The notes under the pieces are model-generated. The model saw nothing but the letters and a program-made list of their open reading frames with translations, was not told the DNA's origin and ran no database searches. 36,955 nt of DNA from Shewanella sp. SR44-3 (GTDB taxonomy: Bacteria > Pseudomonadota > Gammaproteobacteria > Enterobacterales > Shewanellaceae). The stretch's first letter is position 1, and each line of letters starts with the position of its first letter. The position numbers and the translations under genes were made by a program. Positions 1 to 7,547 of the stretch are shown one piece after another. The stretch spans positions 1-36,955 of the forward strand of contig NZ_JACJDV010000036.1 in NCBI RefSeq assembly GCF_014163735.1, read 5' to 3'.

Positions 1-340
1 GTATCATTCAAGATACCGTCCTTTATCTCAGCATTCCATTGACTGAGCCTGCTCTATCCTTAAGCGTGTCCTATATCATCCATGACAATCTTAATCCTTG
101 AGTGAGACATCATGTCTACACTGGCCTTCCCTTGCATCCCCCGACCTGAAGTCTTTCCTAGGGGTATCCGTTTTCATCCTTGTACTCAATCATCCTGATC
201 AAGTGAATCAACCTTGAGTGCTTCCTGCTCTCTACTCTGCCTTGAGTATGCTCTACCTTGAGCGCTTCCTATTCCGTTCATCCTGTTCCTTGGATGTGTT
301 AATCATAAGCCAGCTTCCCCCTTGGGAACATCCACTCAAA
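1..340 (-). ncRNA. csrB: CsrB-type CsrA-sequestering small RNA, 3' end outside window
   Basis: No reading frame of useful length covers this stretch. Read on the minus strand it contains about 19 GGA trinucleotides in roughly 335 nt, against two or three on the plus strand, and many are in GGATG, AGGA or CAAGG contexts. Several lie in small hairpin loops: 315-328 (loop AAGG), 250-263 (loop AAGGTA), 189-199 (ATC-AGGAT-GAT) and 45-54 (loop CAGG). This is the hallmark of CsrB/CsrC RNAs, which titrate the translational regulator CsrA. In E. coli csrB lies next to syd, and a syd gene lies about 3.5 kb away here. The 5' end is put near 340 because GGA motifs stop there and an A/T-rich tract begins. 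No terminator is seen, so the 3' end lies to the left of base 1. A TGACAA (TTGTCA on minus) at 363-368 could be a -35 element, but I see no good -10. Family membership is inferred from motif density and hairpins. Confidence 0.8.
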
Positions 341-475
341 AAAGATTTTTGCCAAATAGCCATGACAAAAATGAATGATTCACGAATTTAGAATAAATAA
401 TCATATAAAATTAATAACTTAATAAACATCAGCATCTACTTGGCTGCAAACAATAGCGCCAATGCTCACATACCG

Positions 476-493
476 TGTGAGAGATATCGCACA
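476..493. promoter_or_regulatory. TGTGA-type palindrome upstream of csrB: UvrY (GacA-type) or CRP site
   Basis: The 18-bp sequence TGTGAGAGATATCGCACA matches the E. coli UvrY-binding palindrome, as I remember it (TGTGAGAGATCTCTTACA), at 15 of 18 positions. It lies about 135-150 bp upstream of the inferred csrB 5' end, a distance typical of the far-upstream activating sites of CsrB/RsmZ-type RNAs. It also fits the CRP consensus TGTGA-N6-TCACA with one mismatch, so CRP is a real alternative. An overlapping perfect inverted repeat, CTCACA-N5-TGTGAG, occupies 465-481. Confidence 0.55.
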
Positions 494-527
494 CGCGCTG
501 CGGAACTTATCCAAAGGGGGAAATGCT

Positions 528-854
528 TTATCGAATTTGACCTGTCAGCATCTGCCAAAACATCAGCCAATCGCCTAAAAAACTGTAGAAAGGATAGCTA
601 AAGGTTGCTGGCCTATTTTTCTCAAACACAAAATGGCCAAACCAAGCAAACCCATAGCCAATAAGCGGAAGAGTTAATAAATATCCCCACGCCCCTAGGC
701 TAATAACACTGATTAATGCAATAAGCGTAAGCGCGCTGCCAACAAAGTGGCATCGACGACAAAATAAGTTACTGTGCTCAGACAAATAGTAAGGATAAAA
801 ATCCCTGAAACAGCTAAAAGTGTTCGGGCTTTCACGCTCTTTATTCATCAGCAT
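528..854 (-). CDS. Mpo1-like (DUF962) membrane protein, putative 2-hydroxy fatty acid dioxygenase
   Basis: A 108-residue membrane protein of the Mpo1/DUF962 family. The family signature is visible: an EHxNxxxRxxHxxG block near residues 26-39 and a GHxxxEKNRPATFxYP block near residues 73-88, followed by a GDWLM segment. The conserved histidines are the likely iron ligands. Yeast Mpo1 is an Fe(II)-dependent dioxygenase that removes one carbon from 2-hydroxy fatty acids; this activity for the bacterial protein is inference from family. Two hydrophobic stretches lie between the histidine blocks. The start at 854 is preceded by AAGG; an in-frame ATG two codons later (848) is also possible. It is transcribed toward csrB, with the palindrome at 476-493 between them. 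Confidence 0.8.
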   Translation of the reverse strand: MLMNKERESPNTFSCFRDFYPYYLSEHSNLFCRRCHFVGSALTLIALISVISLGAWGYLLTLPLIGYGFAWFGHFVFEKNRPATFSYPFYSFLGDWLMFWQMLTGQIR

Positions 855-1072
855 ATCGCCTTAATTTATCATGATTCCCCATGGCACCAACTTAACTAAC
901 TTCAACTCAAAGAGATGAATGAATGATATTAAAACAGATTAATCTTCAACATCTTGCAATTCAACTTGAACTTTTCTCTGATAACAAGGTTTTTCTTATT
1001 ATTAAAAACACGCGTCAATTGCTAGCCTATTGCAAGTGAACTCAATACAGCTAGCGGTACAAAAAACTGTTC

Positions 1073-1099
1073 AATATACATTTTGTTTAATATACATTT
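1073..1099. repeat. Short tandem direct repeat AATATACATTT
   Basis: Two identical 11-bp copies of AATATACATTT lie at 1073-1083 and 1089-1099 (16-bp period), just past the stop codon of the minus-strand acetyltransferase gene. Two GCTAGC copies flank the preceding 30 bp (1021 and 1050). The rest of the 855-1116 intergenic stretch shows no gene or clear terminator. Function unknown. Confidence 0.4.
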
Positions 1100-1116
1100 A
1101 TTATTCCATCCTGAGG

Positions 1117-1755
1117 TTAGCTGCTGAGCTGACCATGGTAAAACAGTAACTCTCCCTGAACATCACCAATACTCATGGCCGTGAGGTTAATAAACCCGTG
1201 GCGCTGAAACAAGGCACTGTGATTGTCGTTAGCGACAAACACCCCTAACCCTTCCAATTTAGGCTGCTCATCACACCAGCTTAATACCGCTTCAATCAAC
1301 TGGCCGCCATTGCCTTTGTGTTGCTCGGTGGGCGCTAAGGCGATAAATTGTAATATTCCGCATTTATCACTGGGTAACTGCTCAATAATCGAAGTTTCTT
1401 TTTGCATCAGACCTTGAGTTGATTTCCAGCCCGTGCCCAATAGCATCTTAAAACGCCAATGCCAATATCGGCTCTCGCCGACAGGGACTTGATGAGTGAC
1501 AATACAGGCCACGCCTATGAGTCTGTCGCCATCAAACCAGCCAATTAATGGCTGCTCTTGTTGCCATAATTCATTGAGTTCTTCACGAATAGCAGCACGC
1601 AGTTTTTGCTCGTAACTGGTTTTATCACCTGAGAATAGAATCGCTAAAAAGTAGGGGTCATTTTGGTATGCATTGTAAATAATCGATGCCGCAATTCTGA
1701 GATCTTCGGCGGTTAAATACACTGCACGATATTGTTCTACTGGTGCAACGTTCAT
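1117..1755 (-). CDS. GNAT-family N-acetyltransferase
   Basis: A 212-residue protein with a C-terminal GNAT fold. Around residues 133-160 (of 212) the sequence QFIALAPTEQHKGNGGQLIE fits the acetyl-CoA-binding motif A (Q/RxxGxG/A type), followed by a region ending in NHSALFQRHGF that fits the GNAT motif B substrate/dimer segment. It should transfer an acetyl group from acetyl-CoA to an unknown small-molecule or protein amine in the cytoplasm. The ATG at 1755 was chosen because AAGGA lies 8 bases before it; an upstream in-frame start at 1779 has no comparable site. It stands alone, divergent from the small DUF2789 gene. The substrate cannot be told from sequence. Confidence 0.8.
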   Translation of the reverse strand: MNVAPVEQYRAVYLTAEDLRIAASIIYNAYQNDPYFLAILFSGDKTSYEQKLRAAIREELNELWQQEQPLIGWFDGDRLIGVACIVTHQVPVGESRYWHWRFKMLLGTGWKSTQGLMQKETSIIEQLPSDKCGILQFIALAPTEQHKGNGGQLIEAVLSWCDEQPKLEGLGVFVANDNHSALFQRHGFINLTAMSIGDVQGELLFYHGQLSS

Positions 1756-1875
1756 AAATCGAGTCCTTTTTAAGCACAATTACCACCAAGTTAACAAAAA
1801 AATAACAATGTGCAAGCGCCTTGTGCTTTGACGTTAGGCTTTTATACTCAAATAAGCCGTTCAAGGAGAACAATC

Positions 1876-2106
1876 ATGGATACGACCCAGAATGATATTA
1901 AGCATTTGTTTCAGCAGTTAGGGCTGGCTTTTCAGCCAAAAGACATTGAGGACTTTATCAATAACAATAAAATACCAGCGGATATACATTTAGCAGAGGC
2001 TGCTTTTTGGAATTCAGCGCAGCGGCACTTTCTCAAGGAGTCATTAAACGAAGACGCCCAATGGTCAGAACTCATCGACCAATTGGACGTCTTATTAAGG
2101 AAATAA
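1876..2106 (+). CDS. DUF2789 family small protein
   Basis: A 76-residue acidic, probably helical cytoplasmic protein without signal peptide or membrane segment. It resembles the DUF2789 family of Gammaproteobacteria: an N-terminal helix with LFxQLGL, a central IPAD segment, the typical AxFWNSAQRxFLKE block near residues 43-56, and a C-terminal DQLDVLLR helix. No function is established. The start at 1876 is set by AAGGAG seven bases upstream; a longer in-frame extension to 1810 lacks a ribosome-binding site and overlaps the promoter region. Its stop lies only 6 bp from the stop of the convergent lipoprotein gene. Confidence 0.8.
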   Translation: MDTTQNDIKHLFQQLGLAFQPKDIEDFINNNKIPADIHLAEAAFWNSAQRHFLKESLNEDAQWSELIDQLDVLLRK

Positions 2107-2112
2107 TCAGGG

Positions 2113-2496
2113 TTAGATCATTTTATATGCCGCGTCACCCCAACCAATCAATTTATTGTTGCGTAAAACGACCGGAGTGCATTCTTCCTTGGTCGTTTTT
2201 CCATCGCCTTTACTCCATTGAGTACGATAGAAAAACACTTGAACTTGCTGCTCAGCGTCTTGCGCCGAGGCTTGAGTCACAAAGGCTTCACTAAAATCGG
2301 CAGTGCCCATTAATAGTGTTACTTGCTGCGTGTCCATGCCTATAGAAAGCTTAGCGATGTTGTCACGATTAGCCTGTTGCTGTTCTTCCCAGCCACTATG
2401 GCCTGAAGATCCATGATCGCCTACATTTAGTACGCAACCACTCATTAATAAGCTCAAGCTAGTTAATAACGCTGCTGGAATAAGTTTTAATTTCAT
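2113..2496 (-). CDS. DUF3192 family lipoprotein
   Basis: A 127-residue predicted outer- or inner-membrane lipoprotein. Residues 1-20 form a lipoprotein signal peptide ending in the lipobox LMSGC, with Cys21 as the lipidation site. The mature part carries a segment around residues 45-65 (NIAKLSIGMDTQQVTLLMG) like the fold used by SmpA/OmlA-type proteins, and it ends in VVLRNNKLIGWGDAAYK, which is typical of DUF3192 in Shewanella and Vibrio. The role is unknown; the resemblance to BamE-like domains is only suggestive. AAGGA at the expected distance (AAGGACGAGAC before the ATG) supports the start at 2496. Confidence 0.8.
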   Translation of the reverse strand: MKLKLIPAALLTSLSLLMSGCVLNVGDHGSSGHSGWEEQQQANRDNIAKLSIGMDTQQVTLLMGTADFSEAFVTQASAQDAEQQVQVFFYRTQWSKGDGKTTKEECTPVVLRNNKLIGWGDAAYKMI

Positions 2497-2685
2497 GTCT
2501 CGTCCTTTTTGTTAACATTACCACTACTCATATTTATTTTTATAAATAATGAAGATACCGATAACACAAAGCAAAAGCTATGCCAAAACCAATAGTTCGA
2601 CAAGATATTGATTTTAAACAAAATAATATAACGTTGAGTTCAGCTTGCTTTGTGTTTTATTAACAATTGAGGAAAATAACCAACA

Positions 2686-3015
2686 ATGAGTCCAATTGAC
2701 CAAGTGCTTGCAGCAGCAAAAGCCATCGCCTTAAGTGGTCATACCCCTAACTTAGCGTTAGTTAAAGCCAGATTGAGTAAAAAACTCCCTATACCCGTTA
2801 TTATTCAAGGACTTAAAGAGTTTAAAGCTATACCTAAAGAGCGTTGGTCAAGCCTTACTGATTTAGACATGACCCACTCAGTAATTAATGAAGCGCCAGT
2901 CATGGAGCCTAACATTGATCTACAGCAATTACTCAACACTATTGGGCAGTTGAGCCAACAGATAGAACAACTCACTTCACGAGTGCATGCCCTTGAAAAT
3001 AAGGTAAATGAATAG
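2686..3015 (+). CDS. Conserved hypothetical protein with KfrA_N-like N-terminus and C-terminal coiled coil
   Basis: A 109-residue soluble protein. The first 45 residues (AAKAIALSGHTPNLALVKARL and on) follow the pattern of the KfrA_N-like DNA-binding domain, in which a short helix is followed by GxxPxxxxVRxxL. Residues 73-107 form a leucine-heptad helix rich in Gln and Glu, likely a coiled coil for self-association. It may be a small DNA-associated protein, but this is inference from pattern only. The stop TAG is directly followed by the ATG of the DUF2310 gene, so the two are almost certainly co-transcribed and translationally coupled. GAGGA lies about 12 bases before the ATG, a rather long spacing. 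Confidence 0.7.
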   Translation: MSPIDQVLAAAKAIALSGHTPNLALVKARLSKKLPIPVIIQGLKEFKAIPKERWSSLTDLDMTHSVINEAPVMEPNIDLQQLLNTIGQLSQQIEQLTSRVHALENKVNE

Positions 3016-3789
3016 ATGTTTGTCACAGAACTACGCTTTGAATGCTTTGCAGACACCAGTATTGAAGCGGCAGAGAAAGCCATTAATAACTTTTTAGAAG
3101 CCCTACGCGCCAACGGACAGGTATTAGGACGTGAATTTGCCGTCGCCTTTAATGACGGAGAGTTCAGAGTCCGTTTACTAACACCTGAGCGTAGCAGCCT
3201 AGCTAACCGCCATAATAGCCCTTGGGTCAAAGTCGCCCTTAATGGGCTCACTGAGGCCAAAATTCTCGCACCACGAGAGAAGTTTATCGGCCAAGATATT
3301 AACTCTGAAGCCAGTAATACAGAGAAGCCCAGTTGGCAGTTGCTTTACACTAGCTATGTGCACATGTGCTCACCACTTCGAAACGGTGATAACTTGTTGC
3401 CCATTCCTTTGTATCACATCCCAGCAACCTTCAATGGCGATCATAAGCGGATGATAAGATGGCAAAGTGAATGGCAGGCCTGCGATGAGCTGCAAATGGC
3501 CGCTGCCACTAAGGCTGAGTTTGCCGCGATTGAAGAAATTTCCACCACTGGAAGTGACTTATTTAGACGCGGTTGGGATTTACGTGGCCGCGTAGAGTTT
3601 TTAACCCAAATACCCACTTACTACTATTTGTATCGCGTAGGGGGTGAGAGCCTAAGCGCAGAGCTAGCACGGCCTTGTCCCAAATGTGGCAGCCATGATT
3701 GGAAGCTTGAAGCACCATTATTAGATATGTTCCACTTTCGCTGTGAACCCTGCCGCATAGTGTCAAATTTATCTTGGGATCATCAATAA
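3016..3789 (+). CDS. Zn-ribbon-containing DUF2310 family protein
   Basis: A 257-residue cytoplasmic protein of the DUF2310 family (described as zinc-ribbon-containing, possibly nucleic-acid-binding). The C-terminus holds a four-cysteine zinc ribbon: CPKC at Cys221/Cys224 and CEPC at Cys243/Cys246. The first 200 residues have no recognised catalytic motif, although the aromatic- and histidine-containing block around residues 110-145 (YVHMCSPLRNGD) looks conserved in the family. It starts at the base after the stop of the upstream coiled-coil gene, which suggests a functional pair. No internal ribosome-binding site other than the end of the upstream gene is clear, consistent with coupling. Biochemical function is unknown. 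Confidence 0.8.
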   Translation: MFVTELRFECFADTSIEAAEKAINNFLEALRANGQVLGREFAVAFNDGEFRVRLLTPERSSLANRHNSPWVKVALNGLTEAKILAPREKFIGQDINSEASNTEKPSWQLLYTSYVHMCSPLRNGDNLLPIPLYHIPATFNGDHKRMIRWQSEWQACDELQMAAATKAEFAAIEEISTTGSDLFRRGWDLRGRVEFLTQIPTYYYLYRVGGESLSAELARPCPKCGSHDWKLEAPLLDMFHFRCEPCRIVSNLSWDHQ

Positions 3790-3818
3790 TCCTAAATGAA
3801 GCCATTGCTCAGCGAAGA

Positions 3819-4475
3819 TTACTTTCGCATTCGCTGGGTCAAATCTTGCCACATCAGTTTCATGCGCTGCCAAATACCTGGGTGTTGCCATTGTTCATTT
3901 ATCTCTTGAACTGGCTTTAAGGCTGGGGTGATGCGTGGGGTCAATGTAGCAATAAAATCAGCTATAGATGCAGCAAGTTCTGTATTTGGCACTTCACCTG
4001 GTATTTCAATCCATACGGCACCAGTTTCATTGTCTACCGTGAGCATAGCGTCGCCTTCATCTAAGACACCAATAAACCAGGTCGGCGCTTGTTTAAGCTT
4101 TTGTTTCATGATCAAGTGACCGATTATATTTTGCTGCAAGTATTCAAAATCATCGAGGGACCAAGCAAGCAATAACTCCCCCTCACCCCAAGGTGAGTTA
4201 AATTGCAACGGTGCACTAAAAAATGTACCGTAAAACTGATTAATATCTTGATGCAAGGCCATAGTTAACGCCGTAGCGACATTATCAAAATCTCCCGCTT
4301 GCTCACGTTTTACCGGTTGCCAATATACCGCATCCTCAGACTGCTCATCAAAAGTTTGCATGATACAAGGCGAGTCCACGCCCATGGGATAGTAACGTGG
4401 CAACTCAGATAAGGCATCCTGATATGAGTTAAGGTATGAATTTATAAATTTCTCTAATGCAGATGAACAAGACAC
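3819..4475 (-). CDS. syd: Syd, SecY-interacting protein
   Basis: A 218-residue Syd protein. In E. coli Syd binds the cytoplasmic face of SecY and helps remove faulty or unstable SecY complexes. Family features seen here are SPCI followed by EDAVYWQP (residues 34-53), the FYGTFFSAP segment, the WSLDDFEYLQQNIIGHL block near residues 105-122, and a C-terminal segment comparable to E. coli Syd. It is about 35 residues longer than the E. coli protein, the extra part being at the C-terminus. The start codon appears to be GTG at 4475, with only a weak ribosome-binding site. It is divergent from queF, the same arrangement as in E. coli. Confidence 0.92.
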   Translation of the reverse strand: MSCSSALEKFINSYLNSYQDALSELPRYYPMGVDSPCIMQTFDEQSEDAVYWQPVKREQAGDFDNVATALTMALHQDINQFYGTFFSAPLQFNSPWGEGELLLAWSLDDFEYLQQNIIGHLIMKQKLKQAPTWFIGVLDEGDAMLTVDNETGAVWIEIPGEVPNTELAASIADFIATLTPRITPALKPVQEINEQWQHPGIWQRMKLMWQDLTQRMRK

Positions 4476-4529
4476 TTAAGCTACTCGTGGTTTATAATAA
4501 AAAGATATTTTGACATGGAAACCCATTAG

Positions 4530-5384
4530 ATGACACACAATCACGACCCCTATAGCGATGCCCAAGCACTAAAAGGCTTAACTTTAGGCCGAGCTACTGA
4601 GTACCAAGCAGAATACGATGCTTCGCTGTTACAAGGTGTTCCCCGCAAACTGAATCGTGATGCGATTGAACTCACGACCGAATTGCCCTTTCAGGGGACT
4701 GATATTTGGACAGGTTATGAGCTGTCTTGGCTCAATAGCAAGGGCAAGCCTATGGTAGCCATTATGCAAGTGCATCTGGATATCAATAGCGTCAACTTGA
4801 TTGAATCTAAATCTTTTAAGCTCTATCTCAATAGCTTTAATCAAACCCGTTTCGATAACCTAGATGCAATCAAAACTACGCTAACCACAGATCTAGGCCA
4901 ATGTGCTCAAGGTGATGTTACGGTAAAAATCATCGAACCTAAGCACTTTAGCATTGAGCGTATTAATGAATTACCGGGCAATTGTATTGATGAATTAGAT
5001 ATTGAAGTTGATGATTATCAATTCAATCCTGAATATTTACTCAATAGCACTGAAGAGAAAAATGTCGCTGAGACATTAACCTCAAATTTACTGAAGTCTA
5101 ATTGTTTGATCACCTCACAGCCAGATTGGGGCAGCGTAATGATCCGCTATCAAGGCCCTAAAATTGATCGTGAAAAGCTGCTACGCTATTTAATCTCATT
5201 CCGTCAGCATAATGAATTTCATGAACAATGTGTTGAGCGGATATTTATGGATCTTAAAAAGTACTGCCAATGCAGCAAGTTAACTGTTTATGCTCGATAT
5301 ACTCGCCGTGGCGGTTTAGACATTAATCCGTTTCGAAGTGATTTTGAACAAGCCCCAGAAAATCATCGCTTAGCTAGACAGTAA
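4530..5384 (+). CDS. queF: NADPH-dependent 7-cyano-7-deazaguanine (preQ0) reductase
   Basis: A 284-residue QueF of the long, two-domain (YqcD) type; the E. coli enzyme has 282 residues. It reduces the nitrile of preQ0 to the amine preQ1 with NADPH, a late step in queuosine biosynthesis before insertion into tRNA by Tgt. The catalytic Cys192 and Asp199 lie in [11 protein letters not shown] and are spaced as Cys190/Asp197 of E. coli QueF. The QueF motif [13 protein letters not shown] is at residues 92-104. It is divergent from syd, with a 54-bp intergenic region. A hairpin terminator follows at 5405-5444. I see no preQ1 riboswitch in front of it. Confidence 0.95.
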   Translation: MTHNHDPYSDAQALKGLTLGRATEYQAEYDASLLQGVPRKLNRDAIELTTELPFQGTDIWTGYELSWLNSKGKPMVAIMQVHLDINSVNLIESKSFKLYLNSFNQTRFDNLDAIKTTLTTDLGQCAQGDVTVKIIEPKHFSIERINELPGNCIDELDIEVDDYQFNPEYLLNSTEEKNVAETLTSNLLKSNCLITSQPDWGSVMIRYQGPKIDREKLLRYLISFRQHNEFHEQCVERIFMDLKKYCQCSKLTVYARYTRRGGLDINPFRSDFEQAPENHRLARQ

Positions 5385-5404
5385 ATCTCCCATACGCATA
5401 AGGT

Positions 5405-5444
5405 AAAGGCTAAGGAGCGATGACAGCTGCTTAGCCTTTATTTT
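5405..5444 (+). terminator. Rho-independent terminator after queF
   Basis: Ten-base inverted repeat AAAGGCTAAG (5405-5414) and CTTAGCCTTT (5430-5439) with a 15-base loop, followed by ATTTT. It lies 21 bp after the queF stop and before the 3' end of the convergent regulator gene. Confidence 0.75.
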
Positions 5445-5542
5445 GATGGATAACTCAATAATCTCTGCTCAGATAATAAATGCATATCAAACAGCTAAAA
5501 AATCTTATAAAGCTGTTCAGCATATAAAGCACTGGCTTAAGT

Positions 5543-6283
5543 TCACACATTCTCACAATCAAAGTTATCACCAAAATCAGTGATAAATTGACTCTTTGCC
5601 ACAAAACTTGCCAAGCTGTCTATTTCTGGGATCATCTTAAAATCAAGCGCTAATAAGCCACAAATTGAACGGGCAAACAAACGCCAATGGTTCACTTGAA
5701 CCTGTTGAAATGATACGCCAGGATAAGTGTTTTTAGCTAACGGCGCCAAACTCACAAAGCTATTGGCACTAGAACAACACAGCCACTCCAGCTCTTTTAG
5801 TGCAAGTTGCCTTGCAATTCCTTCTTGATGACATTGTTCGAGCATCTGAGCGATTAGCCTTGCGAGTTCATCATCATCCTCAAAAATATAATCATGCATC
5901 TGCGCATCTTGCCCCATAGAGTCTGCCATCAGCTGAATGGGACGGGGATCTAACATCAATACCGCCTGCAAATTAATAATCACATAAAAAAGCCGTTCAT
6001 TACTAGCAAGTTCTGGTGAAAACTCCTGAGTCAGCGAGGACACAAATTGATGAAAATAGGCTTCAATACGGTCACAAACCTGTTGCCATACTTGAAACTT
6101 GGTGCCGAAATGATGGCGAATTAGCCCATGGGATACCCCTGCTTGCTCACTTATTGCTCTCAAGCTGACATTAGCATAACCTTGTTGGCAGAATAATTGC
6201 GTCGCAGCATCTATAATGTCTTTTCGGGTTTGTTTTGTATTTTCAGCAGATTGACGACCAATACGTTTATCTTTATCTGACAT
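5543..6283 (-). CDS. TetR/AcrR-family transcriptional regulator of the adjacent efflux operon
   Basis: A 246-residue TetR-type regulator. The N-terminal helix-turn-helix spans about residues 18-65, with IIDAATQLFCQQGYANVSL leading into RAISEQAGVSHGLIRHHF, a canonical TetR recognition segment. The rest is the helical ligand-binding and dimerisation domain, ligand unknown. The start at 6283 (MSDKDKR) was chosen because a GAGAG element precedes it; a longer reading from 6337 adds 18 residues without a family match and would run into the operator region. It is divergent from the two-adaptor RND operon, with paired operator-like repeats between them, so local repression of that operon (and of itself) is the likely role. 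Confidence 0.85.
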   Translation of the reverse strand: MSDKDKRIGRQSAENTKQTRKDIIDAATQLFCQQGYANVSLRAISEQAGVSHGLIRHHFGTKFQVWQQVCDRIEAYFHQFVSSLTQEFSPELASNERLFYVIINLQAVLMLDPRPIQLMADSMGQDAQMHDYIFEDDDELARLIAQMLEQCHQEGIARQLALKELEWLCCSSANSFVSLAPLAKNTYPGVSFQQVQVNHWRLFARSICGLLALDFKMIPEIDSLASFVAKSQFITDFGDNFDCENV

Positions 6284-6352
6284 AACTCTCTCTTTGGGGA
6301 CTGCTATACTGGACAAGCGCTGCCCTGTATCACGCACAAGAGTGCCATTTTA

Positions 6353-6368
6353 CTATCCAAGTGTACAG
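6353..6368. promoter_or_regulatory. Candidate TetR-family operator, copy 1
   Basis: CTATCCAAGTGTACAG shares 13 of 16 positions, in the same orientation, with the copy at 6418-6433. Each copy is an imperfect palindrome centred on AAGTGT (10 of 16 positions symmetric here). It lies between the regulator start (6283) and the efflux operon start (6473). Binding is inferred. Confidence 0.5.
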
Positions 6369-6417
6369 TAATTGTTGTGCTGTGCCGTTAAGATCAATAT
6401 ACTTCGCCTACCACTTA

Positions 6418-6433
6418 CTGTACAAGTGTATAG
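6418..6433. promoter_or_regulatory. Candidate TetR-family operator, copy 2
   Basis: CTGTACAAGTGTATAG is an imperfect palindrome (12 of 16 positions symmetric) and matches copy 1 at 13 of 16 positions; the two start 65 bp apart. It lies 40 bp before the first efflux gene, where it would overlap the expected promoter. Confidence 0.55.
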
Positions 6434-6472
6434 CATAATGAGTTTTACCTATATAACATGACGAGGAACAAG

Positions 6473-7546
6473 ATGCCTGCAACTAAGATACGATCAGGGT
6501 TTAGGCTTATATCCCTGATAACCCTTGCCGCCTTATTATGGGGTTGTGAAAAGGCGCAATCAGAAACGGGAGTCGACGCCAGCACCCCTGTTAAGTTAAT
6601 GGAAATTCCTCAACTAAAGAGCACTAAAACCCATCAATTTGTAGCGCAAGTCAGTGCCAGTAAGCAAGCACAATTGGCATTCCAAGTGCCCGGCGAAATC
6701 GCCATGTTAGAGGTCCGCATGGGCCAAGACATCAAGCAAGGGCAACTGCTTGCCAAACTCGATCAGCAAGATTATTTACTCGCCTTAGCCGCTATGCAGG
6801 CCAATTTTGAGCTACAACAAGCCAGACTTAAACGGGCAAGACAGCTTTTTGAAAAACACTTAGTCAGTGAAGACAGCCTAGATCAAACTCAAACAGCTTA
6901 CACTGAAGCCCAGCTGAATTTACAACAAGCGCAGACAGATTTATCTTACACCGAACTACATGCCCCTTTCTCCGGCGTTATCTCCATTACCCACGCTAAA
7001 ACCTATCAGTTCGTTGATGCTAAACAAGCCGTTGTCAGCATGTTGAATAATCAAGATTTCGATATCGACTTTAGTTTACCTGTGCACCTCACTACAGAGT
7101 TAAATATTGATAACCTTAAGCACAGTAACCTCAAAGTACGCTTAAGCCGTTTCGATAATTTATTATTACCCGCAAGCTTCAAAGAAATATCCACCAAACC
7201 CGATGCTGACACCAACTCCTACAAGGTCACATTGACCATTAGTCGTCCACCTAGCCTTAATATTCTGTCTGGCATGTCTGGTATGGTTCACATTGAGCAA
7301 GCATTGACAGAACAGTTGGGCTTAATGTTACCCCTTGGTGCAATTTACAGCCAAAGAAATGGTCAGGCCCAAATCTGGCGTATGAATGAAACCAGCCAAT
7401 TGCTCGAAGCTGTATCAGTGCTATTGGATGCTGATGACAGGATCGTGAGCGGCATAACCCCAGGAGATAAAATTGTGATCGCTGGTGCTAAAAACCTTAA
7501 AGCGGGTCAAAGAGTTCGCCCTTGGGTAAAAGAAGGGGGGATTTAA
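6473..7546 (+). CDS. RND efflux periplasmic adaptor (membrane-fusion) lipoprotein, first of pair
   Basis: A 357-residue membrane-fusion protein. It has a lipoprotein signal with lipobox LLWGC (Cys25), so it is probably anchored in the inner membrane. The order of domains is typical: barrel-sandwich half-motif near residues 65-95 (AFQVPGEIAMLEVRMGQDIK), a coiled-coil hairpin near residues 100-155, the second lipoyl half-motif (LHAPFSGVIS), then the beta-barrel and membrane-proximal domains. It links the inner-membrane RND pump to an outer-membrane channel. The ATG at 6473 has AGGA five bases before it; an in-frame ATG at 6458 lacks one. The next gene starts 1 bp after the stop. Confidence 0.9.
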   Translation: MPATKIRSGFRLISLITLAALLWGCEKAQSETGVDASTPVKLMEIPQLKSTKTHQFVAQVSASKQAQLAFQVPGEIAMLEVRMGQDIKQGQLLAKLDQQDYLLALAAMQANFELQQARLKRARQLFEKHLVSEDSLDQTQTAYTEAQLNLQQAQTDLSYTELHAPFSGVISITHAKTYQFVDAKQAVVSMLNNQDFDIDFSLPVHLTTELNIDNLKHSNLKVRLSRFDNLLLPASFKEISTKPDADTNSYKVTLTISRPPSLNILSGMSGMVHIEQALTEQLGLMLPLGAIYSQRNGQAQIWRMNETSQLLEAVSVLLDADDRIVSGITPGDKIVIAGAKNLKAGQRVRPWVKEGGI

Positions 7547-7547
7547 T

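Noticed and set aside
94..270. Repeated CCTTGAGYGCTTCCT-like units, at first suggesting a tandem repeat or CRISPR-like array
   Set aside because: Unit spacing is irregular and copies are degenerate. The repetition is explained by recurring CAAGG/AGGA motifs of the CsrB-like RNA on the minus strand.
2805..3260. 151-codon minus-strand frame across the coiled-coil/DUF2310 pair
   Set aside because: It overlaps two supported plus-strand genes and shows low-complexity composition without any motif.
3790..3818. Terminator between the convergent DUF2310 gene and syd
   Set aside because: The 29-bp gap contains no stem with a T-tract.
4476..4529. preQ1 riboswitch in front of queF
   Set aside because: The gap to syd is only 54 bp and no preQ1-type aptamer core is visible.
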